Positions 23,701 to 35,940 of a stretch of 64,000 bases of DNA are shown in pieces. Made by a program: the position numbers and the translations under genes. Under the pieces are notes generated by a model. That model made no database searches and was not told the origin of the DNA. It saw only the letters and a list, made by a program, of their open reading frames with translations. This DNA is from Spisula solida (taxonomy: Eukaryota > Mollusca > Bivalvia > Venerida > Mactridae). The first letter of the stretch is position 1. Every line of letters begins with the position of its first letter. The DNA is taken from assembly GCA_947247005.1 (NCBI GenBank), contig OX365955.1, positions 33,645,822-33,709,821 on the forward strand, written 5' to 3'.

Positions 23701-24060
23701 GTCACAATTTTAGCCTAATGTTCATGAAACTTTGTCATGATGATCATCTCATCAGAATCTAGGTCAAGTTGAATATGGGGCCATAGGGGGTAAATAACTA
23801 GGCCACAAGGTCAAATCATAGATAACTTGTGTAGTCACTATAAAGGTCACAATTTTGACCCAATATTTATGAAACTTGGCAACTATGATCTTCTGAACAA
23901 AGTCTTGGTCAAATTTGATATTGAGTCATCTTGCATAAAAAACTAGGTTACTTGGTAAAATCATAGAAAACATCCTGTGGTCACTATGATCAACTCTATA
24001 CATCTAGGTCAAGGATCATATTGGATTGCCTGGTTTCAAACGCAAGGTCAAACTATAGTT
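20790..24060 (+). mobile_element. Degenerate AGCTCACC-family element hosting a large satellite
   Basis: The flanks of the satellite carry typical internal modules: ATGAAACTTCACA with ATGGCCC on the left, and GGTCACAATTTT, TTCATGAAACTT and AGGTCAAATCATAGA on the right. These match the interior of the intact copy at 32571-33504. The right terminus is recognisable only as GGTGAGCCACCTATGGTCAA near 23564. Boundaries are approximate. Confidence 0.5.
21228..23520. repeat. 37-bp satellite, about 62 copies
   Basis: The unit is CCTATGATCATCATTGCCAC then ATTACTCAGGTGAGTGA. Variants are GCCACATT, GCGATATT and GCAATATT in the middle, and TGAGTGA, TGAGGGA and TGAGCGA at the end. They occur in recurring combinations rather than at random. 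Every unit contains the palindrome ATGATCAT. GGTGAGCGACC is also the conserved right-end motif of the AGCTCACC elements elsewhere in the window, suggesting the satellite grew from such an end. Confidence 0.97.
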
Positions 24061-24097
24061 AGTGTATGCATGCATTAATAGAGGCTACATAGATTGG

Positions 24098-25690
24098 AAA
24101 ACACAGATTGGACACTCAATTAAAAACTGAGAGAAAATGCAAAAATAGCAAGCGCATATCTGTTATTTTGCATAAAACCTTTTGTTTGTCATCACTTTTT
24201 AGCTCCACTATTCGTAGAATAAGTGGAGCTATTGCAGTCACCCGAGCGTCGGCGTAACACTTTAGTTAAAGTACAGTTTTTTTACCTCTTATATTCTCTA
24301 AGTCCTTTGAGACGTTGCTTTCATACTTTGCATACTTGTTTGCCAACATGACCCCAACCCATATGCAGGAGTAGGTAACTCTATCAGGCATTTTGTTGAA
24401 ATTATGCCCCCTTTTTCTACTTAGTGCAAATGTTAAAGTTTAGGTACAGGTTTTTTCACTTGTAATATTTTCAAAGTGCATTCACATATTGCTTTACATA
24501 CTTGTTCACCATCATGACCCCAACCCATACACAGGGGTAGGTAACTCTATCAAGCATTTTGTTGAAATTATGCCCCCTGTTAGACTTGGAAATGCAAATG
24601 TTAAAGTTTAGGTACAGGTTTTTTAACCTCTAATATCTTCAAAGTGCATTGTCATATTGCTTTGATACTTTGCATACTTGTTCACCATCATGACCCCAAA
24701 CCATACACAGGGGTAGGTAACTCTATTAAGCATTTTGTTGAAATAATGGCCCCTTTTTCAACTTAGTGCAAAAGATAAAGTTTAGGTACAGGTTTTTTCA
24801 CCTCTCATATTTTCAAAGTGCATTCACATTTTGCTATGCATACTTGTTCTCCATCATGACCCCAACCCCTACACATGGATAGGTAACTCTATCAAGTTTT
24901 TTGTTGAAATTATGCCCCCTGTTGGACTTGTAAATGCAAGTGTTAAAGTTGACGTACAGGTTTTTTAACCCTTATATCTTCAAAGTGCATTGACATATTG
25001 CTTTGATACTTTGCATACTTGTTCACCATCATGACCCCAAACCCATAAACATGGGTAGATAACTCTATAAAGCATTTTGGTGAGATTATGCCCCCTTTTT
25101 CAACTTAGTGCAAATGTTAAAGTTTAGGTACAGGTTTTTTCACCTCTAATATTTTCAAAGTGCATTCACATAATGCTATGCATACTTGTTCTTCATCATG
25201 ACCCCAACCCGTACACAGGGGTGGGTAGCATTTTGTTGAAATTATGCCCCCTTTTGGACTTGGAAATGCAAATGTTAAAGTTTATAGGTACAGGTTTTTT
25301 AACCCCTTATATCTTCAAAGTGAATTGATATATTGCTTTGATACTTTGCATACTTGTTCAGCATCATGACCCCAACCCCTACACAGGAGAAGATAACTAT
25401 TTAGCATTTTGTTGAAATTATGCCCCCTTTTGGACTAAGAAATGCTTATTCGTTTACCTTTATGACCAAGAGGACCTACACGCCCCAACCTCTACACAGC
25501 AGAGGGTAATGCTGCTGTTATGAAGCATTTTGTTTTGAATATATAATAATTTATCATCCTAGTATGGCGCTGCGAATAGTGGAGCGCGCTGTTCGTGGAC
25601 AGCTCTTGTTAATGACCATTGTCTTGTTTTGAAGAGTTAAGTTTCTTCTACTGCATGAGGTTACTTGTTTTTGTCAACCTCTTATAGAAT
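24098..25690. repeat. Dispersed repeat split by a 1.4-kb insertion
   Basis: The left part, 24098-24200 (ACACAGATTGGACACTCAAT...), and the right part, 25611-25690 (AATGACCATTGTCTTGTTTT...), together reproduce the uninterrupted copy at 5443-5640. The break falls at TTTTT/AATGACC. Confidence 0.8.
24201..25610 (+). mobile_element. Complete non-autonomous element (AGCTCCACT family), nested
   Basis: The left terminal hairpin is 24201-24230 (AGCTCCACTATTC / GAATAAGTGGAGCT). The outer arm GCTCCACTATTCG (24202-24214) has a perfect 13-bp inverted copy, CGAATAGTGGAGC (25573-25585). The right hairpin GCTGT-TCGTGG-ACAGC (25588-25603) is followed by TCTTGTT. The interior consists of about seven tandem modules of roughly 170 bp containing AAAGTTTAGGTACAGG, CTTGTTCACCATCATGACCC and ATTTTGTTGAAATTATGCCC. 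It has no coding capacity. Comparison with the empty copy at 5540-5552 shows no target duplication. Confidence 0.85.
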
Positions 25691-25837
25691 TCAGAACATT
25701 GTGATTTAAATGAGGCAAATCAGGATTTTTCTGATAAACTTGGAATTTCCATTAAAATGAGATTAGGGGTAGCTCTTGCAAATTCCTGTTTTATTCCTAC
25801 ACCGATTTAAATAAATGAGGTTATCATTTTAAAGCTA

Positions 25838-26590
25838 ATTCTAACACGATCCGCGGATTAATCCATTAAACAAAGAGCGGACCTAACTATGTATTATTAC
25901 CCCCATAAAACATGGTAACAAATTTGCTGTTACAATTTACGCCCCGTATCACATGACCTATTTATGAATGAATGAACGTAAACATTATAGTAAAAAAAAA
26001 TAACGGACCGCGAGTTTCACGAGAATCCAGTGTTACAGCTATGACGCATCTATTTTTAGAGACTCCAATATACTCTCCAAATTAAGATTCATGATAATCA
26101 ATTCATTCATATTTTTCATTTCATGACATAGATACACTATACTCGTGTTATTAACATTTCATGACATAGATACACTATACTCGTGTTATTAAAAGTGTTT
26201 CAATGTTTAAAATGTTTTTTTTCCTTCAGAAAATTACGAAGGTCGTTTTCATTAACTAGGGCGGTAATTGTACCAGCTAATAAGCCACTCAATTTCAGCG
26301 TGGAATTATGTTCAATGTCAAATGGGTGAAAATGGAATGCGCGCAGTTAAATAGTGCGGGATATTATCGTATTTAGAATCGAAATAAAAACTCTGTTCGC
26401 GTATTTTGTCGGTGAATAAAACATGGGCAGGAGTTCGGATGCGGAAAATTAAATCACTCGTGCTAAGCACTCGTGATTTAATTTTTCCGCATCCGAACTC
26501 CTGCCCATGAGCACGAGTGATTTAATTTTCCGCATCCGAACTCCTGCCCATGTTTTATTCACCGACAAAATACGCGAACAGATTTTTATT
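25838..26590. repeat. Foldback repeat copy 1 with 73-bp perfect arms
   Basis: It starts ATTCTAACACGATCCGCGG and ends in a giant hairpin. The left arm 26392-26464 and right arm 26510-26582 are exact reverse complements over 73 bp. Between them is a 45-base spacer that is itself another near-copy of the inner right arm (26465-26509). The body contains CACATGACCTATTTATGAAT and an internal 38-bp direct duplication near 26117-26190. A diverged second copy is at 54215-54900. The family is not recognised. Confidence 0.9.
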
Positions 26591-26912
26591 TTTTAAACAA
26601 AACATCTATCTACTTCAAAACAAGAGATATAAGGTATTGAAACCTAACGAGATTTCGCAAGATTTCATAAGACAACGCAAGATATTGTGAGATTTGGTAC
26701 ATCTTTCCAATCTTTGTATTTGTTAGATTTTTGATTTCTTTTATTATTATATTTCATTACATTAATCACGAAGGTTTATGTGCGTGCATTAATTGATTTC
26801 AAAATACTAGATAATACACGTCAAAATAAGTACTGCTAAACGGAGAAACAGTTAAAACCAAGTGCACAGTGTATCTTAGAAACCATACCCATACTAGGGA
26901 GTTCCATATGTA

Positions 26913-27255
26913 ATTGTTGCTTTGATACTTTGCATACTTGTTCACCATCATGACCCCAACCCCTACACTGCAGGAGAAGATAGTATTTAGCATTTTGTTG
27001 AAATTATGCCCCCTTTTTGACTAAGAAATGCTTATTTGTTTACCTTCATGACCAAGAGGACCTACACATGAGTAGGTAATGGTCCTGCATAATTTTTCCA
27101 AATTATCCCCTTTTTCGACTTAGAAGCCCCAATCTCTATACAGCAGAGGGTAATGCTGCTGTTATGAAGCATTTTGTTTTGAATATATAATGATTGTACT
27201 ATCCCAGCATGGCGCTGCTAATAGTGGAGCGCGCTGTTCGTGGACAGCTCTTGTT
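26913..27255 (+). mobile_element. Left-truncated copy of the AGCTCCACT-family element
   Basis: This matches the right-hand part of the 24201-25610 element: CTTGTTCACCATCATGACCC, CAGAGGGTAATGCTGCTG, AATAGTGGAGC, the hairpin GCTGTTCGTGGACAGC at 27233-27248, then TCTTGTT. The left half is missing. Confidence 0.85.
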
Positions 27256-27524
27256 GTATCATGTAAAACAACATGCATCATTAGCAGTATTTGTGACCAT
27301 GTTTTATCTTAAGCTTTCATCAAACCTCTTGACATCAATAGATCATGTACTTCAAAAATCAACACAAAACATAATATTTTATTATTCCGATAAACTTAGG
27401 ACGTGCACTTCAATAGTTTTTAATGAGAAGAATACAACAAAGTGAAAATGCATGTTTCTAGGGAAAAATCTGGGAAGAATATCTATTATACGTCCCTGGG
27501 AAAAATGCACAAATGTCATGCATA

Positions 27525-27840
27525 CATACCAGATCTCCTGCATCATGAGCGCGTCTCCTGCATTTGAGACTCTACTCCTGCATGATCAGAGGCCAATTTA
27601 TCAAATCTCACACATTTCATGGACAAACTGGAATCTGACATTTTTAGTTTACATTATGAAAATGATGACAAATATTACTTTAAATTGCTGCATGAAGCAT
27701 GCATGGTATTGTCATCAAATTAGGATAAGTGAAAACAGCATATAAACTTCAATACTTTAAGTCTAAAGTTTTAGCAAGGAAAATCTCCTGCATTTTAATG
27801 AAATCTCCTGCATTTCCATCACCAATCTCACGCAAAGGGG
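27525..27840. repeat. Region with repeated TCTCCTGCAT motif
   Basis: TCTCCTGCAT or a one-base variant recurs at about 27533, 27555, 27572, 27784 and 27806. The spacing is irregular, so it is not a simple tandem array. It may be subterminal motifs of an unrecognised DNA transposon. The short open frames across it look non-coding. Confidence 0.4.
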
Positions 27841-28432
27841 TCTGCGAAACATGGCATGTATGGTCATGGAGCATTCTTTATTTCGTATATTATGTGTTCA
27901 GTCAACTTAATTGTAAATTAATTGAAAAAAATGCATGTAAAAATCACAGACTGTCATTAAACTCAATGCTGTATATCTTTTATAAAGATATTTCTTGTTA
28001 ACATTCCTGAAATAGCACGAAATACCCGTGCCATGCAAAATGATCGAAAATGGGCTTTATAAGTGCATCAATTAATGCCGTCAACCCACCGAGTTGTTCG
28101 AAATAACAGGTTTAACACATTAGTCATAAGATAATCAGTAAAACGCCCAGTATTTTGAAATTCGAAATGAAATATAATAACAGCAGAAATCAAAGATGAC
28201 AAAACTTAGGTCATTCATATTTTTAAGCTGTTCCATTACACTAACATACACAGGTATTCGCCGGTAAATAAACAATCGACTGTGTGTGGAGTCAGTGTGA
28301 CATAAGCATGTTAATAACTCGATGATTACGGTTCAAAGAATCCAACAAAAATAATAATAATTAGATATTCTGTTGAATAAGCATGTAAATGTTCTTTAAA
28401 TGCGCAAAAACTGCGTAGGAATGAATAATTAA

Positions 28433-28592
28433 ATGACTTCCGGTCAACACGGGGCGTTAAACGGAACAGCGTACACAAATATCGCCTCGCCCAATTTTCC
28501 TAATACGACCTATAAAATTACTACAAACTTATATAGTTTTATGTGCATATCATGTTATAAATTTCACTTGGATGTAAGAAGTAGAGGATTAT
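28433..28592 (+). CDS. Candidate alternative first exon (weak)
   Basis: The open frame starts MTSGQHGALNGTAYTN and runs 53 codons plus one base to a consensus GTAAGT donor at 28593. The first 90 bases are noticeably richer in G+C than the surroundings. The leftover base is phase-compatible with the next candidate exon at 28789. The latter half of the translation looks non-coding, so the exon may be shorter or spurious. Confidence 0.25.
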
Positions 28593-28788
28593 GTAAGTAT
28601 TTAGTTTTTAAGGTGTTTAATGTAGAGACCGAAAGTTAACTTATGATCTTGAGGTGTGACCGATATGCTACTGTGGTTATATCAGATCGCCATATTGTCA
28701 CTAGATAACATTCCGTAATGGGACATATCACAACCTGTTAATGTTACTTCTGAAAGTAGCGTTATTTACCGTTAATTTGTTGTTGCAG

Positions 28789-28825
28789 TTGATTTCTTAA
28801 CACGAGAACTACAGGAAGTTACTGG
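28789..28825 (+). CDS. Candidate small exon (weak)
   Basis: It is bounded by TTGTTGCAG ending at 28788 and GTAAGG at 28826. In the frame set by the preceding candidate it reads DFLTRELQEVTG and ends with two bases (GG) of an incomplete codon. That is the same outgoing phase as the better-supported exons at 47252-47293 and 56286-56353. No protein family is recognised. Confidence 0.3.
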
Positions 28826-28829
28826 GTAA

Positions 28830-29995
28830 GGTGTCAATCGATCCTATTTATCTGCCTCTGTCACTAAAATCTACACATGTTTTGAAGTATCATATTTTAT
28901 TGTTATGTTTCTTTAATATTTATATTATGTCACGGTTTATTATTTTTCTTGTATTTATTCGGATTAGGCGTTTATACCGGCTTTTGTGTGTATGTTGTCA
29001 CAGTTTTAAGCTGTAGGTTTCAAGTTTGAATCGGAAAAAAATCAATAACCTAGCTAGCTAGATAATTTTATATTGTACTGATTCTAAGAACTTATGTTTG
29101 AGTGTCGAGGGTCTGGGGTTTTTAGCATTCCGTGGCCACGCCAAAATATCCTAGACGAAATAAAACTGGTACCAGTATTTCCCTTGCTGAACGCTGCATA
29201 AGTTTTACTTAGTACTCATTTTTAGAAAGGCAGTGGCTAGTCGTCCGGCACCGCATTTTCGCATTCATTCGTGCCAGTTTTTAAATTACAACTTGGTGGT
29301 TGACATCATGATCATGTGCAGGGGCGGGGTACCAATGCATGGACAACCCTGGAAACAGTTTTTGAATCTTTGTGTATAGAGATGAAAAGTGTGTGATTCC
29401 TGATCTTATAAAGAATTAATGTCCTAAATTTGAGCCTTACGCCCTTACTGTGCAGGGTCTCTAATTTTACAGGGCAGGAGACAGTCATTGAAAGTGACTT
29501 AAGGTAGTAAATAAGAGATGTCATAAAAGACCACCCATGCCAGAAAGGTGAAGGTTGTTTTTGTTGACAGGACCAGTGGTCTCTCAAGTTAACTTAATTA
29601 AGTCTGAACAAAACATTTCATTGAAAATGGTAATTTATATAAAATAGTGGTCATTGTTCAAAGGTGGTATTTTACTCTAACTTCTAAGACCAGTTTAAGT
29701 GTTTGTCAGATTTCATTATAAGCCTCGCTGTTATATAGGTATGATTATGTGCACTCGTTCGTAACCCGGGAAGCTGAGCTCATTGAGGTACTGATTGCTA
29801 TCTTTTAATTTATTCAGTGGCTGTCAGATTTATACATACTAAAACATTTAATATTGTGGGAAAATCTTTCTAATTATTTTTTTGTAAAATACTTGTTAAA
29901 ATGTATAGCAATAATTTGTATTAAGAAAAATAAATTGTTTTGCTGTCACTGTATGTACATTATACCAGGGCTTAGAAAATAGAACAGCTCCTGAT
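28830..29995. other. Non-coding stretch, nothing recognised
   Basis: Short open frames only, with no splice-bounded coding segment seen. A GCTAGCTAGCTAG run lies near 29051. Confidence 0.5.
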
Positions 29996-29999
29996 TATA

Positions 30000-31392
30000 C
30001 TCAGTACAGACATTACCTGTACACAGTACAGACATTACCTATACACTGTACATACATTACCTGTACACAGTACAGACATTACCTATACACTGTACATACA
30101 TTACCTATACACAGTACAGACATTACCTATACACAGTACATACATTACCTGTACACAGTACAGACATTACCTATACACAGTACAGACATTACCTATACAC
30201 AGTACAGACATTACCTATACACAGTACGTACATTACCTATACACAGTACAGACATTACCTATACACAGTACAGACATTACCTATACACAGTACAGACATT
30301 ACCTATACACTGTACATACATTACCTATACACAGTACATACATTACCTGTACACAGTACAGACATTACCTATACACTGTACATACATTACCTATACACAG
30401 TACAGACATTACCTATACACAGTACATACATTACCTGTACACAGTACATACATTACCTATACACTGTACATACATTACCTATACACAGTACAGACATTAC
30501 CTATACACAGTACAGACATTACCTATACACAGTACAGACATTACCTGTACACAGTACAGACATTACCTACACACATTACAGACATTACCTGTACACAGTA
30601 CATACATTACCTGTACACAGTACAGACATTACCTATACACAGTACAGACATTACCTATACACAGTACAGACATTACCTGTACACAGTACAGACATTACCT
30701 ATACACTGTACATACATTACCTATACACAGTACAGACATTACCTATACACAGTACATACATTACCTGTACACAGTACAGACATTACCTATACACAGTACA
30801 GACATTACCTGTACACAGTACAGACATTACCTATACACAGTACAGACATTACCTATACACAGTACAGACATTACCTGTACACAGTACAGACATTACCTAC
30901 ACACATTACAGACATTACCTGTACACAGTACATACATTACCTGTACACAGTACAGACATTACCTATACACAGTACAGACATTACCTATACACAGTACATA
31001 CATTACCTGTACACAGTACAGACATTACCTATACACTGTACATACATTACCTATACACAGTACAGACATTACCTATACACAGTACATACATTACCTGTAC
31101 ACAGTACAGACATTACCTATACACTGTACATACATTACCTATACACAGTACAGACATTACCTATACACAGTACAGACATTACCTATACACAGTACAGACA
31201 TTACCTACACACAGTACAGACATTACCTATACACAGTACCGACACTACCTATACACTGTCACATTACAGACATTACCTGTACACAGTACAGACATTACCT
31301 ATACATACACATTACAGACATTACCTATACACTGTACAGACATTTCCTATACATAGTACAGACATTACCTATACACAGTACAGACATTACCA
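30000..31392. repeat. 22-bp satellite, about 63 copies
   Basis: The unit is ACAGACATTACCTATACACA followed by GT. Variants swap CAGTACAG for CTGTACAT and CTATACAC for CTGTACAC. The variants recur in blocks of several units, indicating larger duplicated segments within the array. Unit spacing becomes irregular after about 31230. Confidence 0.97.
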
Positions 31393-31399
31393 GTAACCT

Positions 31400-32565
31400 G
31401 TATACTATTACTAATTATGTTGACAGAGCAGCTGAATGAGCTGCACTATGGCCTTATCCTTATTATAAGTTATCTGTGTTGAGGTTTTGGTGGTAATAAC
31501 AATAAACTGATTCATTGTCACTCACTGTTATATACTTATTAATTATTCCACATCGCTTTTGTTAACTGGATGTAAACAACTGTATTAATTCACACCAATA
31601 CATTACAGCATCAATTATCATACGTTCACAGATAAAAGATTCATTGATATATAATTATGCTAATGCATAATTATCCAAATATTGTAGGAAACATGTATAT
31701 TGTAATTGTCATTTCTGTCTGCCCTCGTTTAGATGTTGATGTGACAGTGTTATAGCCTATCCAGCATATTGTCAATCAACAGGTACGATAGACAGCCTCT
31801 GGCTGCCTCAGTTAACTGTCACTCCACCCTTGTTGTATAATGAAAGTACATTATTTTCCTGTCCACTGTATGAACAAAGTTGACACCTTAGTTTCAGATT
31901 AACCAGCTGGTCATTTGTTGTACATTTTTGTAAACGGTAACACCTTTGTTTCAATTCCAATTAATCCCCATTAGTTTTTAAAAATATTTATGAGTTAGTG
32001 GTTTGGACAGCCTGCATCTTCCATCTTTTTGCTACATCACTTATCTACTGGGCCACTTATATTGTGTATCTTCTATTAGTAGAATGTTTTTATCTTCTTA
32101 ACTCTTTAATTAATCTGTTTCTAGAGTTCAGTGTTAAGTCATGAAACCAGGTCTATCACCCAGTAGTTGGATGGATGTCTTCTGTCTCTACAGAGTACAC
32201 ACTTAAAGTTCCCAGATATCAATGCTGTGTTAAAACCTTCAACACTGATGCAGCCATCCAGGCCTGTAAATTGTATAATGATATCTTATTTATTTTTTGC
32301 CAAGCAAGGAATGCTATAAATCTATTTTATGTCCCTTTGCTGTAAGGGAGCTGTACAGACTATGCACTGATCCAGAGAGTGGGGGGGGGGGGGTCAGCGG
32401 AATTTTTATATATTTACTGTGAAATTGAATTGATAATCTGGGCTAAGAGTCGGATCAGGGCAACCCTCTTAGAAAATTAGCTGGTTGGACCCCTCTGAGA
32501 AAAATTGCTGGTCTGACCCCTAGCTTCCTGAAATAAGATGTCTGGTTTTAGTGGTTTATCGTTTA
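31400..32565. other. Non-coding stretch, nothing recognised
   Basis: No coding segment or recognised repeat was seen. A 12-base G-run lies at about 32380. Confidence 0.5.
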
Positions 32566-32570
32566 TAATT

Positions 32571-33504
32571 AGCTCACCTGTCACAAAGTGACATAGTGAG
32601 CTTTTGTGATCACTCTTCGTCCGTCGTCCGTCCGTCGTCCGTCAACAATTGGCTTGTGTAGACACTAGAGGTCACAATTTTAGTCTAATCTTTATGAAAC
32701 TTGGTCACAATGATCATCTCAACAAAATCTAAGCCAAGTTCGATATTGGGTCATCTGGGGTCAAAAACTAGGTCACTAGGTCAAATCAAAGAAAAACCTT
32801 GTGTAGTCACTAGAGGTCACAATTTTGACTTAATCTTTATGAAACTTGGTCACAATGATCATTTCAACAAAATCTTGGTCAAGTTCGATATTAGGTCATC
32901 CGGGGTCAAAAACTAGGTCGCAAGGTCAAATCATAGAAAAACCTTGTGTAGTCACTAGAGGTCACAATTTCGACTTAATTTTTATGAAACTTGGTCACAA
33001 TGATCATCTCAACAAAATCTAGGTCAAGTTCAATATTGGGTCATCCGGGGTCAAAAACTGGGTCACAAGGTCAAATCAAAGAAAAACCTTGTGTAGTCAC
33101 TAGAGGTCACAATTTTGACTTAATCTTTATGAAACTTGGTCACAATGATCATCTCAACAAAATCTAGGTCAAGTTCGATATTGGATCAGCCGGGGTCAAA
33201 AACTAGGTCACAAGGTCAAATCATAGAAAAACCTTGTGTAGCCACTAGAGGTCACAATTTGACTTAAGCTTTATGAAACTAGGTCACAATGATCATCTCA
33301 ACAAAATCTAGGTCAAGTTCAATATTGGGTCATCCGAGGTCAAAAATTAGGTCACAAGGTCAAATCATAGAAACACATTTTGTTGTCACTAGAAGTCACA
33401 ATTTTGACTTAATTTTTATAAAACTAGGCCACAATGATCATCTAAACAAAATCTAGGTCAAGTTCGACAGGTGAGCGACCTAGGGCCCTTTGGGCCCTCT
33501 TGCT
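32571..33504 (+). mobile_element. Complete AGCTCACC-family non-autonomous element
   Basis: The left hairpin is 32571-32602 (AGCTCACCTGTCAC / GTGACATAGTGAGCT). The arm GCTCACC recurs inverted as GGTGAGC at 33470-33476. The right hairpin AGGGCCC-TTT-GGGCCCT (33482-33498) is perfect and followed by CTTGC. The interior has five tandem units of 145 bp, each with ACTAGAGGTCACAATTTTGA, TTTATGAAACTTGGTCACAA and TAGGTCAAGTTCGATATTGG. There is no coding capacity. A CCGTCCGTCC microsatellite follows the left hairpin. Confidence 0.85.
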
Positions 33505-33509
33505 GGATG

Positions 33510-34600
33510 CACTCTGGGAAAAGTTTCTGGATCCTTGCGTACAGACTATGTCAGTATGATTGAAATTGTAGATATTTTCATACTAGTATGTTGTAAATTT
33601 CAAATTATGCACTCATGTTCAAGAGTGATTTAATGTACACATCTGAAATGGTGATCGTGCTTTATTATAGATAAAACACAGATTGGTACATGATATTCAT
33701 TATTTCTTAAAAATAAAGTTCAAAATGTAACATATCATATCATACTAAACATCTCATATTATCATATATGGAGGCACTCCAAATCATGCATACATGTTGT
33801 ACATAGTAAATAAAGCAGGCAAGGCATTTGCCTTGTGGACTGAAATTGAATTATGATTTACAATTTCTATATTTACCAAATGATGTTTTCTTCCTACTTG
33901 TAAAAAGTGAACCATTATTTGCACAGTTAGCCAGTTTGACAGTCTGACAGTTGGATTTATAGCAGATCAAATTTTCATCCAAACTCCTATTCCTGTCCTT
34001 TAAAGAATGGTACTAAGCACATTCATTTGAAGTTGCGGAACAGGTTGAACATGTACCAGGTTTTCGCTCTTTGGATACCCCATCTTTTGACGTCATAACA
34101 GACGGAACGTCCTTCCAAACTTGTTGCCAGCGTGCCTTCGCGCTTTATGTAGAAGGAAAATTTTTTATGATAGAATAAAAAAATGTAGAGCTGTGATCTT
34201 ACTATTAATGTTATATGCATGATGAATTATGTTCTACGTTTATAAAATACTGGTAGAAATTGTGTGTAAATTATTCAATGGAATGTGCGTATTGGTTTTC
34301 AACTTAAACTTGATATTACATTGTCTGATTTTTATCTGTCATGGTTGTTTTAAGTTTTTAAGTGATCAAGTTTAAGATCAGATACATGTAGCATTCACTT
34401 CCTAGTTTGAATCGCATATACATATTCCACACCTGTGTATATTATTACAAATATTGGATATGTAAGATATACATATATATATCAGACTTGTATGACTGTG
34501 TTTTCCCCCCCATGAGATGTTTTTACAGTTTTACCGGTAGTTCGCAGAATAATTTTACTTCCCTGAAATATAAGTACATTTAGTGCGTAAAATAAATCTA
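33510..34600. other. Non-coding stretch, nothing recognised
   Basis: AT-rich, with no coding segment or repeat family recognised. Confidence 0.45.
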
Positions 34601-34607
34601 TATTTTT

Positions 34608-34910
34608 ATGCCCCCGTATCGATAGATCGGGAGGCATATAGTGATTCACCTGTCCGTCCGTCCGTCCGTTCGTCCGTCCGTCCGTTCGTCCGTCCGTCCT
34701 GGTTAACCCAAATTGACCGTTTCTTCTAGCATCATTATGGCTTGCTACAAAGCTTCCAAACTTGCATGGATGTTGTGTATGAACACTCTCCACACGCCAG
34801 TATCACCTAACCCCATTTTGACCTTCACCTTGACCTAATTTTGGACTTAGACTTATTTATGGACAAGGCTTCCACAGGGGGCATAAGCGTTTATTGAACG
34901 CAGTCTTGTT
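34608..34910 (+). mobile_element. ATGCCCCC-family non-autonomous element
   Basis: The left hairpin is 34608-34637 (ATGCCCCCGTATC / GATCGGGAGGCAT). An inverted copy of the arm, GGGGGCAT, lies at 34877-34884. The right hairpin GCGTT-TATTG-AACGC (34887-34901) is followed by AGTCTTGTT. The element is only 303 bp and includes a (CCGT)n microsatellite. It is preceded by the T-run TATTTTT. Confidence 0.85.
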
Positions 34911-35014
34911 TTATACATATATTTAAGTGTAAATGTTGAATATTTTATAGTTTAAAATAATTAGCATTACCCGGTATGCCAAAGCCAAGATAACTCTGTG
35001 ACTCTGTCAGCCGT

Positions 35015-35200
35015 GGCCATTGTTAGTGCTCTGTAACCTAGCAATCAGGGTTCAATTGTTATAACCTTTCATGAAAATTTTGACAAAGATTTTGTTTTTC
35101 CTCTACGTGTGGAGAAGTTGCCTGTGACCTGTAGAAGGGTAAGTTAGTACTGGTTAAGATACAATCCTGGAAAACTGGTGTGTTGAATCAGCTGTCACAC
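35015..35200 (+). mobile_element. tRNA-derived SINE, uninterrupted copy
   Basis: A B-box-like GGGTTCAATTG is followed by TGTGGAGAAGTTGCC and TAGTACTGGTTAAGATACA. It matches the interrupted copy at 10285-10850 and so provides the empty-site reference (TTGTTTTTCCTCTACG). Confidence 0.65.
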
Positions 35201-35208
35201 AGAATGTA

Positions 35209-35940
35209 CACTCGGCAAAACTTATAAGTACACACTTGTTTATTTGCCCATAGCTCGGTCAATGTGTGCATGATCGTGCTGAAAATTTCAACATATGTAG
35301 ATTGGATATGTAGAGTTACAATACAATCGATTTTTTTTAAATCTGATTTAAATTGTCACAAACAGAATAAACTAATGATGACAACAGCAGAATCTAAAAA
35401 AAACACAATAATGCCGTGTGTTCATCGGGCGATTGTCAGGTTGCTAATGCACATATGGCCCCGCTGCGCTGATACAGTACAGTTTCAAGTCTTTGTTTCT
35501 ATCACAGACACAGTAATTAAGAAAGAAATGATAGGAACAAGCACGATTTAGGTTTAAAAATATCAACTTCTGATAAAAATTGCAATTTGGAACATGGTTA
35601 ACTCCCCTTGACCATAACAATAAAAACTATTTTTAAAAGTAAAAAAACACCATGTTGTTGTTTGTAAAATCGAATTATTTTGTGTTTTTTTAATTTGACA
35701 ATAAATCTAAAATTCAAATTTACCTTACATCAAAATATTTTGCAAATACATGTCATTTTCACGGCCATTTTACGGTTTTTGACCTTTCATGGTCCAATAA
35801 ACCGCTGTATTTAATTTTGAAGAAAAAACTTTTTTTTATCCAGTCCTTTGATCGTCAATACCATGTACACAAAATTTCATGCAAAAATAAAAAAGTTATA
35901 ACGATAAAACGACGTGTGTACTTATAAGTTTTGCCGAGTG
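35209..35940. mobile_element. Tc1/mariner-like non-autonomous element with perfect terminal repeats
   Basis: Terminal inverted repeats start CACTCGGCAAAACTTATAAG. They are identical over at least 27 bp at 35209-35235 and 35914-35940, and the identity extends through the flanking TGTA/TACA. TA dinucleotides flank both ends (35207-35208, 35941-35942). The 732-bp interior lacks a transposase frame. Perfect terminal repeats suggest a young insertion, here immediately after a SINE. Confidence 0.88.
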
